From: an uncultured Clostridia bacterium | GTDB lineage: Bacteria; Bacillota_A; Clostridia; Oscillospirales; Acutalibacteraceae | Direction: 5' to 3' | DNA: 5,229 nt | NCBI GenBank assembly: GCA_937891215.1 | Contig: CALAEU010000106.1 | Span: forward strand, 1 to 5,229 | Shown: positions 1-5,229 of the stretch, piece by piece | Numbering within the stretch: the stretch's first letter is position 1 | How the letters are laid out: every line of letters begins with the position of its first letter | The notes under the pieces: model-generated | Told to the model about the DNA's origin: nothing | Database searches by the model: none | Seen by the model: the letters and a program-made list of their open reading frames with translations, nothing else | Made by a program: the position numbers and the translations under genes

Positions 1-123
1 TTCTTCTGCGGTAATTGTAGCCATGCCATTGTCATCCAGAGTAATAGGAGTTGCTGTTGCAGCATCTTCTGTAATAGTTTCATTTTGTCTTGCTGCTGTA
101 CCGGGGATAAAACTAATGGCAGT
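1..123 (-). pseudogene. Partial minus-strand coding remnant, no visible start
   Basis: On the minus strand, 41 codons are open and run off the left window edge. The frame begins right after a TAA (124-126) and reads TAISFIPGTAARQ, then a stretch rich in Thr, Ala, Asp and Glu. No ATG, GTG or TTG with a ribosome binding site lies at its beginning; the only non-standard option is ATT at 115-117, with no Shine-Dalgarno. G+C is 51 of 120 bases here, against 11 of 60 in the next 60 bases, so both composition and frame break at about 123. I do not recognise the family. The opening residues could be the end of a signal peptide (IPGTAA) followed by a low-complexity mature region, but that is a guess. 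Best reading: a gene that lost its 5' end at a rearrangement junction. An intact gene with an unusual start is possible. Confidence 0.45.
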
Positions 124-155
124 TTATATAGTATATAAAATAATATCGATTATTT
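123..155. repeat. Two adjacent AT-rich dyads at a composition boundary
   Basis: Bases 123-139 form a perfect odd palindrome, TTTATATA-G-TATATAAA. Bases 138-155 form a second dyad, AAATAAT-ATCG-ATTATTT. They lie exactly where the coding remnant on the left ends and G+C drops sharply. Such dyads can be binding sites for recombinases or regulators, but AT-rich sequence makes short palindromes by chance, so a function is only suggested. Confidence 0.35.
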
Positions 156-179
156 CCCTGATCTTCTATAAAGATATAA

Positions 180-1286
180 TCATGATATAACCTCATCAAG
201 AAAATTTTTTACAGATTTTAATGTTTTCACATTAGTAGCAAGCCCATCAAATATCATATATGCATGCATTGCTCTTAATTCGTTCTTTTTGAAAAATAAA
301 GTTTTTGTTAAAACATTATTTTCTTTTAATTTTTGTGCCATAACTAAACTTTGCGATTTATGCAACTTATCAATTTCACCGCTTGCAAGAAAACAAGGAG
401 GAAATTTATCATCAACATAATTTATTGGAGAATATTTATCGTTTTCTTGAATATCCTTCGCTTTTCCATTCAAACAAGCTTTTCCATATGTCCTAATATT
501 AGGAAATTTAGAAGTTAGCATTGTATTTATATCGTAAACACCATAAAAAAGTAATAATGCTTTTATTTTGTTTTTAAGTTCAGGAAGTTCAACTTTATTG
601 TTATTAATTAAGGCATTACATGCAATCTCTCTACAAAACGAATTGAGTGACTGTAAAGAAGTAGAATTGTCAGAATCAGCCATTGCCACGATTGTATCAT
701 AAAGTTTGTTTTGTGAAGATTCGTCGATTTTTATTCCGTACTCATCTTCCAAAAATGTTATTGTGTAATAGTACTTTTGTTTTACTTTTTCCATTTTTAA
801 TTCATGTGTATCAATTGAAAAATAGTTCCTTAATGCTGACGATAAATGTTTTACCTCTTTTTTTGTAGAGTAAAAAATATAAATTCTGTTTTTTGATGTA
901 TCCTTTAAATATGATAAGAGTGCTACGAATTCATCTGTTTCAATGTCAGAAACCCAGTCGGAAAGGTCAATTGCTACTATTCCCTGGTATGAATTTGTGT
1001 ATTTGGCATTTGTATTAAGTGTATGAATCATTCTTTGAAATTCTTTTTTAAAGTCTTGTGTGTATTCGACTTTAATGTTAACGCAATTAGTTAATCCAGA
1101 TTGCTTTATAACATTTAAACTTGTAATACGGTCAGCTAATTCATATACAGCTTGCGAAAGAAGTGTGTCATCAGTAGAGGTTAGTAATATTGCAGGATAT
1201 TGCATGTTTTTAGAAAGTTCATTTTTAGATAAGTCGTAGCATTTTAATATATAATTATTTAATGGTGCGGTAATTTGATATTTCAT
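180..1286 (-). CDS. Chimeric protein: AAA+-like N-terminus joined to alpha/beta hydrolase C-terminus
   Basis: The start is placed at the second ATG (1284-1286), because AAAGGAGA at 1293-1300 sits 7 nt upstream of it but only 1 nt from the first ATG (1290-1292). Residue numbers below count from that first ATG. Residues 30-240 resemble a degenerate AAA+/P-loop fold: strand AILLTSTDD (34-42) with no GxxxxGK[ST] loop, a Walker B-like strand GIVAIDLSDW (104-113), a sensor-1-like strand RIYIFYSTKK (136-145) and a helical lid-like segment. From about 243 the sequence becomes the C-terminal part of an alpha/beta hydrolase: ALLLFYGVYD, SPINYVDDKFPPCFLASGEID with the likely acid Asp308, and RAMHAYMIFDG with the likely His343. 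The GxSxG nucleophile region is missing, so hydrolase activity is not expected. The fold calls are by eye. The hydrolase tail is fairly certain; the AAA+ assignment is tentative. It follows the small Cys-rich gene on the same strand and may be co-transcribed with it. Confidence 0.7.
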   Translation of the reverse strand: MKYQITAPLNNYILKCYDLSKNELSKNMQYPAILLTSTDDTLLSQAVYELADRITSLNVIKQSGLTNCVNIKVEYTQDFKKEFQRMIHTLNTNAKYTNSYQGIVAIDLSDWVSDIETDEFVALLSYLKDTSKNRIYIFYSTKKEVKHLSSALRNYFSIDTHELKMEKVKQKYYYTITFLEDEYGIKIDESSQNKLYDTIVAMADSDNSTSLQSLNSFCREIACNALINNNKVELPELKNKIKALLLFYGVYDINTMLTSKFPNIRTYGKACLNGKAKDIQENDKYSPINYVDDKFPPCFLASGEIDKLHKSQSLVMAQKLKENNVLTKTLFFKKNELRAMHAYMIFDGLATNVKTLKSVKNFLDEVIS

Positions 1287-1309
1287 TTTCATTCTCCTTT
1301 TAAATTTTT

Positions 1310-1340
1310 AGGGCAGTAAGAGTTTTAGCTCTACTGCCCT
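1310..1340 (-). terminator. Intergenic hairpin between two minus-strand genes
   Basis: AGGGCAGTA (1310-1318) pairs perfectly with TACTGCCCT (1332-1340). After a bulged A, GAG (1320-1322) pairs with CTC (1329-1331), closing a 6-nt loop. It lies 15 bases after the stop of the Cys-rich gene and 9 bases before the ribosome binding site of the next minus-strand gene. On the minus strand the stem is followed by TAAAAATTT rather than a U tract, so it may be a leaky terminator, an attenuator or an mRNA-stabilising or processing stem. Confidence 0.5.
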
Positions 1341-1355
1341 TGTTTGGTGTGTGAA

Positions 1356-1508
1356 TTATTTTGCGTCTTTGCAAGTACCAGTTTCATTAACGCGGCATCC
1401 GTGTTTGTGACAGTAGTAAAGATAGTCATCGCCTACACGGAAATCACTGCGATTAGAACCGTCATAGCGTTCTTGTTCGCAGTATGCACAATCTCTGCAT
1501 TCAATCAT
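1356..1508 (-). CDS. Small cysteine-rich, probably zinc-binding protein (50 aa)
   Basis: A 50-codon minus-strand gene, MIECRDCAYCEQ... ending GTCKDAK. A perfect AGGAGG (1517-1522) sits 8 nt before the ATG, which strongly supports translation. Six cysteines (4, 7, 10, 33, 38, 46) and two histidines (34, 36) are arranged as CxxCxxC near the N-terminus and CHKHGC near the C-terminus, typical of a small metal-binding ribbon. There is no signal peptide or membrane segment, so it should be cytoplasmic. Small proteins of this kind are often found in Clostridia and their mobile elements; the partner or nucleic acid it might bind cannot be told from sequence. G+C is about 44% (65 of 148 bases counted), well above its neighbours, suggesting a different origin or stronger selection. 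The upstream tandem repeats may control it. Confidence 0.85.
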   Translation of the reverse strand: MIECRDCAYCEQERYDGSNRSDFRVGDDYLYYCHKHGCRVNETGTCKDAK

Positions 1509-1538
1509 GTTTTTCACCTCCTGGTTTCAAATTTGGAT

Positions 1539-1602
1539 AAAAAGGTGCTATGTAATATCCATAAAGCACAAAAAAGGTGTTACGTATTATCCATAAAGTA
1601 TC
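1539..1602. repeat. Two tandem 32-bp repeats in a divergent intergenic region
   Basis: Copies at 1539-1570 and 1571-1602 match at 26 of 32 positions. The shared core reads AAAAAGGTG, TA, GTA, TATCCATAAAG. The first copy also has GTGCT at 1546-1550 and AGCAC at 1565-1569 as inverted arms; this symmetry is degraded in the second copy. The exact 32-bp phase, about three helical turns, places both copies on the same face of the DNA. They lie just upstream of the -35 box of the rightward gene and in the 5' region of the leftward Cys-rich gene, so a regulator binding site is the simplest reading. Confidence 0.6.
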
Positions 1603-1619
1603 AAACTATAAAAGTGTGT

Positions 1620-1647
1620 TTGCAAAAAAGAAAAATTATTGTATAAT
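1620..1647 (+). promoter_or_regulatory. Sigma-A type promoter for the TIR-like/TPR gene
   Basis: TTGCAA (1620-1625) and a perfect TATAAT (1642-1647) are separated by 16 bp. Transcription would start near 1654, leaving a short leader of about 20 nt with AGGGTGA (1661-1667) as ribosome binding site before the ATG at 1673. The -35 box matches consensus at 4 of 6 positions. Confidence 0.65.
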
Positions 1648-1672
1648 TAAGAAAAAACCAAGGGTGATATGA

Positions 1673-3676
1673 ATGAAAAAGGAAATCAGAATTTTTTTGG
1701 CTTCATCAATAACAGAATTTGCAATTGAAAGAGATAAACTTGAATTGTTTATTCGCAGTATAAGTGATGATTTTGAGGATACATATAATATAAAGATTCG
1801 TCCATATCGTTGTGAAAATATTGATCCAGCAATGTCAAAAACGAGAAAGCAGGATGTATATAATGAATTGATTAAAGGTAGTGAAATGTGCTTTTTCATT
1901 TTCTTTACTAAAATAGGTGAATTTACAAAAGAAGAATTTGAAGTTGCGTATGAAGCATTTAAAGGGAATGGGAAACCGAAAATTTATATATATTTCAAAA
2001 ATATTCCTGAAGGAGTAACAGTTGAACAGGAAGTTATTGATTTTATGAATAAGATTGATAATGAGTTTTCTCATTATCATGGTACATTTGATGATATTGA
2101 TACAATAAAATTGAGGATTTTACTTAACTTAAAAATTCAGGAAATGGACTTTTTACCAATTGAAATAAGTGAGGGTAGATGTTTTGTAAATGGTAAGGAA
2201 GTTAGAGGCATTCAAATAGATAATGTCTCAGAGTTTGCTAATAATAATTATTTAAATAAAATGAAGGAAGATTTATCATCTATTGAAAAACAATATAGTG
2301 TTATGTTTTCTGATTATTCAAGTGGAAGAAATGATGAGGATTTTCTAAAACAATATTCAGAGGTGGTAACAAAAAGAAAAAACTTAATTACTGATATAGA
2401 AGAATTACAAAAAAATATTTTTAATCTGTCGCTTCGTATGTGTCAAGATGAGGTTTATGGCGAAATAACTATTCGTCAAAAAGAAGCGTATAGACTTTTT
2501 GAGCAAGGTAAATATAAAGAGGCGAATGATATTCTTGATTTTGATGAAATAAAAAGTGAGTATCAACGCAAAAAAACAATAAGAATAGCTGAACAAAAAA
2601 GAGAAGCAAGAATCTTTATAAGAGAAATAAAACAAAAAATAGATATGCTTTCTATGTTGCAAGGACTTTCGACTAAATATAGTGATGAAATAGAAAAGTG
2701 CTACGAAGAAATTGTTCCGGAAGTTATAGAGAATCTTGAGGAGGTCGGCGTTATCCTTGAGTATGCTAAATTTTTAGAGTTGCAAAAGAATTATGATAAG
2801 TATGTAAAGGCCGAAGAATTATATTTAAAGGCTAATGAAATTTTTAATGGTTTAGGAGACTCGAATTCGGAAAAATTAGTTCTTCTTAAAATAGATAACT
2901 ATAAACAATTAGGGCGGTTTTATAGACTTTTAAAACCAGAACAATCGATACAATATTATTTAAAAGTAATTGAATTAAGCGAATTGTTAGTTGAAAAAGA
3001 TGCTGAACGGTTCGGGAATCTGTTAATTAATAGTTATCTTTATTTAGCGAATTTTTATTTTTATCAAAATCAAAGGGAGAAAGCAGAAGAATGGTACTTG
3101 AAAATGGTTGAGAAAAGTCAAGAATGGGCGAATGAAAATTTAAGGGATGATAAAATTCTTTTGATTGAAAGTTATTTCAAGTTGGGTGGATATTATATTG
3201 CTTGTCATAAAAAAGAAAAAGGTGAAAATATTTATACAAAAGCAATTATGTTAAACGAAGAAATGGTGAAAAAATCTCCTCAACAATACATCGGTTTGTT
3301 GATCAAAAATTACGAATTGTTAGGTAAATATTATAGTTTGTGTACACAAGAAAAAGCAGAGGAGTATTATTTTAAAATAGTTGAAAAGTACGAAGAGTTT
3401 TTTGAAGAAAATCCATTTTATTATTTATCAAAATTAGTTGGGTTGTGCTATACTTTAGATTTGTTTTTTTCTCGTTGGAATAAACAGGAAAAAATAGAAG
3501 AATATTGTTGTTATGTGGTAGGTAAATGCGAAAAAATAACAAGTGAAAACCCTAATATATATGATAATTTATTAATTGAAGTTTATAGATTTTTGGTTTC
3601 TTTTTACAAAAAACACGGTCAAAAAGAAAAAACTCTGTTTTATAAACAAAAGGCCGATGAGGTAGAGTTTAAATAA
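1673..3676 (+). CDS. DUF4062/TIR-like N-terminal domain protein with long TPR array
   Basis: 667 residues; AGGGTGA lies 5 nt before the ATG. Residues 4-110 resemble the DUF4062/TIR-like signalling fold: IRIFLASSITEF..ER (5-20), a second strand KIRPYRCENID (41-51), then CFFIFFTKIGEFTKEEFEVAY (73-93), whose Glu-rich helix lies where TIR-type NADases carry their key Glu, and KPKIYIYFKN (101-110). Residues 190-325 are charged and helical, probably coiled coil, including one classic TPR-like hairpin at 271-289 (EAYRLFEQGKYKEANDILD). From about 363 to the end there are TPR-like repeats, the last six or so with a period near 45 residues and starts such as LLINSYLYLANFY, LLIESYFKLGGYY and LLIKNYELLGKYY. 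No NTPase module, signal peptide or membrane span is visible. The TPR array probably senses or scaffolds while the N-terminal domain acts as effector or adaptor; related architectures occur in antiphage defence. The function is inferred and enzymatic activity is uncertain. It is transcribed alone, with its own promoter and terminator. Confidence 0.85.
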   Translation: MKKEIRIFLASSITEFAIERDKLELFIRSISDDFEDTYNIKIRPYRCENIDPAMSKTRKQDVYNELIKGSEMCFFIFFTKIGEFTKEEFEVAYEAFKGNGKPKIYIYFKNIPEGVTVEQEVIDFMNKIDNEFSHYHGTFDDIDTIKLRILLNLKIQEMDFLPIEISEGRCFVNGKEVRGIQIDNVSEFANNNYLNKMKEDLSSIEKQYSVMFSDYSSGRNDEDFLKQYSEVVTKRKNLITDIEELQKNIFNLSLRMCQDEVYGEITIRQKEAYRLFEQGKYKEANDILDFDEIKSEYQRKKTIRIAEQKREARIFIREIKQKIDMLSMLQGLSTKYSDEIEKCYEEIVPEVIENLEEVGVILEYAKFLELQKNYDKYVKAEELYLKANEIFNGLGDSNSEKLVLLKIDNYKQLGRFYRLLKPEQSIQYYLKVIELSELLVEKDAERFGNLLINSYLYLANFYFYQNQREKAEEWYLKMVEKSQEWANENLRDDKILLIESYFKLGGYYIACHKKEKGENIYTKAIMLNEEMVKKSPQQYIGLLIKNYELLGKYYSLCTQEKAEEYYFKIVEKYEEFFEENPFYYLSKLVGLCYTLDLFFSRWNKQEKIEEYCCYVVGKCEKITSENPNIYDNLLIEVYRFLVSFYKKHGQKEKTLFYKQKADEVEFK

Positions 3677-3678
3677 AC

Positions 3679-3713
3679 ACAAGCCATCTTTCAATAACCG
3701 AAAGATGGCTTGT
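3679..3713 (+). terminator. Intrinsic terminator of the TIR-like/TPR gene
   Basis: A perfect 14-bp stem, ACAAGCCATCTTTC (3679-3692) with GAAAGATGGCTTGT (3700-3713), closes a 7-nt loop and is followed by ATTTTAT. It begins two bases after the stop codon at 3674-3676. It faces the terminator of the minus-strand RNA across a gap of 17 bp. Confidence 0.9.
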
Positions 3714-3722
3714 ATTTTATGT

Positions 3723-3912
3723 AAAACAAAGAAAACCCGCATATAGCGAGTTTTCGTACGCATACGCACATTTCATAGTCATTGCTATTATAAATGTTAT
3801 GCCTTTTCGAAGATACCAATCAAAGATCAGCGTCAAACTACTTACAAAAACAAAATGGTGAGTAAACTCCCGTTCTATTCCACTTATAACACACAACCAA
3901 AACTCCTGTGCC
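3723..3912 (-). ncRNA. Candidate structured small RNA, about 190 nt
   Basis: The limits come from a near-consensus minus-strand promoter (3919-3947, predicted start near 3912) and a minus-strand terminator (3731-3755 plus U tract to about 3723). Visible hairpins in the RNA include a stem over 3766-3802 with nested pairs (GCA/TGC, CATTT/AAATG, ATAG/CTAT, loop CAATGA), a small CGTA/TACG stem at 3755-3766 next to the terminator, and GGGAG/CTCACC with one bulge at 3857-3871. The motif GGAGTTT occurs twice in the 5' half. A minus-strand frame is open across it, but its apparent start overlaps the promoter and its stop lies beyond the terminator stem, so coding is unlikely. It is divergent from the polymerase-like gene. 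I do not recognise a known RNA family. Possible roles are guide or template RNA for the neighbour, RNA antitoxin or regulatory sRNA; none is shown. Confidence 0.65.
3731..3755 (-). terminator. Intrinsic terminator of the minus-strand RNA
   Basis: Read on the minus strand, GAAAACTCGC, a TATAT loop and GCGGGTTTTC form a 10-bp stem with one U-G wobble, followed directly by TTTGTTTT. In the plus direction the same stem has a C-A mismatch and no U tract, so it fits only leftward transcription. No leftward gene with a convincing start precedes it, which points to a noncoding transcript. Confidence 0.8.
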
Positions 3913-3918
3913 AAAAAG

Positions 3919-3947
3919 AGAATAGCATAAAATAATTTGATTGTCAA
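3919..3947 (-). promoter_or_regulatory. Strong extended -10 promoter of the small RNA
   Basis: On the minus strand, a perfect TTGACA (3942-3947), a 17-bp spacer and TATTCT (3919-3924) preceded by TGC make an extended -10 promoter. The predicted start is the G near 3912. This is the best-matching promoter in the window and points to abundant expression. Confidence 0.8.
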
Positions 3948-3960
3948 CAAAAAATTCTAT

Positions 3961-3992
3961 TTTTTACATTTTAGTTGACTTTTTTACATTTT
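3961..3992. repeat. 12-bp direct repeat flanking the -35 box of the polymerase-like gene
   Basis: TTTTTACATTTT occurs at 3961-3972 and again at 3981-3992, exactly 20 bp apart, or two helical turns. The copies bracket TTGACT (3975-3980), so a protein bound there would cover the -35 region of the rightward promoter and sit just upstream of the leftward one. This could be an operator; AT-rich coincidence is possible. Confidence 0.5.
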
Positions 3993-4003
3993 TCGAGTAT
4001 TAT
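3975..4003 (+). promoter_or_regulatory. Sigma-A type promoter for the polymerase-like gene
   Basis: TTGACT (3975-3980), a 17-bp spacer and TATTAT (3998-4003) match consensus at 5 of 6 positions each. Transcription would begin near 4010, leaving a leader of about 24 nt with AAGGGG (4019-4024) as ribosome binding site 9 nt before the ATG at 4034. The -35 boxes of this promoter and the divergent RNA promoter are 27 bp apart. Confidence 0.75.
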
Positions 4004-4033
4004 TGAATTATCTTATATAAGGGGATTTTGACA

Positions 4034-5229
4034 ATGCAAAAAGCCTATTACATTTATACATTATCAGCAACAGAGATAATTAAGAATTGCTATTCTTCAA
4101 AAAAAGAGTTACCTGAAAAAATCGAATTGGATTTAAATAATAAGTCTGTATATGACTCTGTCGTAAAGAGTTTTGCACTTTTTCCAGAAAGTGCATTTTT
4201 TCATCAATTGGAACAAAGTATTATTGGTGATGATAAAAGCAAAAAAACAGATGATAATATTTTATCTGAACATCTTGTTTTTGTCGATTTTGAGAATTTA
4301 TTTTCACAATCAGGAAGTTCAAAAATGAAAGATGTAGTAAAATATTATTTTTTTGAGCAACCAAAAAAGAAAAATGAAAATAGAGGATTACATATTAAAT
4401 TTTATGGACAAGAAAAATTTACTCGCCTTATACCATTTGACAAATCAAATAGTATGGCGAGGAATTCCCGTATGTCTTTTTTAGATTTTAAATATAAAAA
4501 AAAGATGAACAACAGAATAATGTTGGATATAGAAATGAAACAAGCAGCATTAAACAAACTTTATGCTTACAGAGGTTTATACTTAACTGCCGCTACCAGA
4601 ATTGAACCACAGAAAAACATTTTTGAGTTGAACGAAAAAACTGTTGTTGTAATTGATGATGATGAGTCTCCTGTGAAAATTAAAAGGAAAAATAAAAAAT
4701 TTAATATTTTAACTGCTAAAATTGATAAAACAAAATCAGATGACAAGAAAAATACAGAAGTATATAAAAAATGGATAGGTGAGACAAAGGATGCAAAGGT
4801 GGAATTAAATCGCTTTGACGGTGAGGGGTTAATGAGTGTTGACGTTTCTTGGTATTTGAATTCTGAAATTTCTAGATTTAAATATTTACCAATTTTCGAT
4901 ATGCTGGATATTTTACCATCAAATCAAGTTGCTCAAAGAAACTTGTTGAAAACATTGTATCTGGCTTTTAACAACAATATATCTTCTGACTCTTTATCCG
5001 ATAAACTTATTGCTTCTATGAATCCATATGCAAAAGAAAAACCAGGTTTTAAAGATACCTTAATAGAAGCAATAGATAAAATTAAAGAAAATAAAGTGAT
5101 AGATAAAATTTATGAAAATAGACATCGTAGAGTTACTACAGGTGTGCTTAATCAAGTATTATATGAAGCAATGGAATTACATGAAACACCAAATGATAAA
5201 GGTAAATATCTAAAGATTTTTTACATGAC
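4034..5229 (+). CDS. N-terminal part of a eukaryote-type RNA-dependent RNA polymerase-like protein
   Basis: The frame is open for 398 codons from an ATG with AAGGGG upstream and is cut by the right window edge. Three short motifs appear in the order and at roughly the spacing known from the cellular RdRP family (RDR/QDE-1 type, two double-psi beta-barrel polymerases): RLIPFDKSNSMARNSRMSF (131-149), compared with the family's F.FSNSQLR region; YRGLYLTAATRI (179-190), compared with the ARMGQ.FS.T region; and FDGEGLMSVDVS (261-272), compared with DG.G.IS. The family's QIR..G..KG segment was not found by residue 398, and the catalytic DxDGD would lie beyond the window, so activity cannot be judged. 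The protein is Lys- and Asn-rich, with a charged linker at about 211-245 and no signal peptide or membrane segment. Such proteins in bacteria are rare, often phage- or island-linked and poorly characterised. Its head-to-head partner is a structured small RNA, which could be template, guide or regulator. The family call is by motif recall only. Confidence 0.6.
   Translation, partial: MQKAYYIYTLSATEIIKNCYSSKKELPEKIELDLNNKSVYDSVVKSFALFPESAFFHQLEQSIIGDDKSKKTDDNILSEHLVFVDFENLFSQSGSSKMKDVVKYYFFEQPKKKNENRGLHIKFYGQEKFTRLIPFDKSNSMARNSRMSFLDFKYKKKMNNRIMLDIEMKQAALNKLYAYRGLYLTAATRIEPQKNIFELNEKTVVVIDDDESPVKIKRKNKKFNILTAKIDKTKSDDKKNTEVYKKWIGETKDAKVELNRFDGEGLMSVDVSWYLNSEISRFKYLPIFDMLDILPSNQVAQRNLLKTLYLAFNNNISSDSLSDKLIASMNPYAKEKPGFKDTLIEAIDKIKENKVIDKIYENRHRRVTTGVLNQVLYEAMELHETPNDKGKYLKIFYM

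Noticed and set aside
1..138. Plus-strand Cys-rich open frame starting at base 1
   Set aside because: The many Cys codons mirror Ala/Thr/Gln codons of the minus-strand remnant; the minus-strand translation looks more like protein, so the plus frame is treated as a shadow.
683..868. Plus-strand frame of 61 codons
   Set aside because: It is the reverse-complement shadow of the chimeric minus-strand gene, with no ribosome binding site.
1539..1602. CRISPR array
   Set aside because: The two copies are directly adjacent with no spacer, and there are only two of them.
1344..1646. Plus-strand frame of 100 codons
   Set aside because: It lies opposite the Cys-rich gene and the tandem repeats, has no good ribosome binding site, and overlaps the promoter of the TIR-like/TPR gene; it is a shadow frame.
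3723..3912. Type III antitoxin RNA or retron RNA
   Set aside because: No tandem repeats of the type III antitoxin kind are present, no reverse transcriptase motif is visible in the neighbouring gene, and the RNA is divergent rather than leading into the gene, so neither label can be applied.
3717..3950. Minus-strand frame of 77 codons, partly hydrophobic, across the small RNA
   Set aside because: Its start lies inside the RNA's own promoter and its stop lies past the terminator stem. A TTG start at about 3897 after AGGAG is possible but would still run through the terminator, so a coding role such as a membrane toxin is not supported.

Overview
The window is AT-rich (mostly below about 30% G+C). 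It has strong AGGAGG-type ribosome binding sites, TTGACA/TATAAT-type promoters and hairpin terminators, which suggests a low-GC Bacillota chromosome, most likely a gut-type Clostridia. No rRNA, tRNA, CRISPR array, transposase or integrase was seen. The mix of truncated, chimeric and unusual genes looks like an accessory or defence-type island.

Left part (1-1508, minus strand). Bases 1-123 are the remnant of a minus-strand frame with no visible start, at about 42% G+C. It ends abruptly in an AT-rich stretch with two dyads. Next comes a 368-residue ORF that looks chimeric: an AAA+-like N-terminal part joined in frame near residue 243 to the C-terminal third of an alpha/beta hydrolase (acid and His kept, nucleophile elbow absent). 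Upstream lies a 50-residue cysteine-rich protein with a perfect AGGAGG, separated from the chimera by a hairpin.

Middle (1509-3720, plus strand). The intergenic region carries two tandem 32-bp repeats and a plus-strand promoter. The promoter drives a 667-residue protein with an N-terminal DUF4062/TIR-like domain, a helical or coiled-coil middle and a long TPR-like array with a period of about 45 residues. A perfect 14-bp hairpin terminator follows its stop codon by two bases.

Right part (3721-5229). This is the most interesting section. A candidate noncoding RNA of about 190 nt is encoded on the minus strand, with a near-consensus extended -10 promoter at one end and an intrinsic terminator at the other. 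Transcribed away from it is a gene, cut by the window end, with its own strong promoter. Its first 398 residues contain three short motifs in the same order as in eukaryote-type RNA-dependent RNA polymerases (two-barrel superfamily). The catalytic DxDGD would lie beyond the window. A 12-bp direct repeat spaced exactly 20 bp flanks the -35 box. A structured RNA paired with a polymerase-like protein, next to a TIR-like/TPR protein, is a plausible but unproven RNA-dependent defence or regulatory module.
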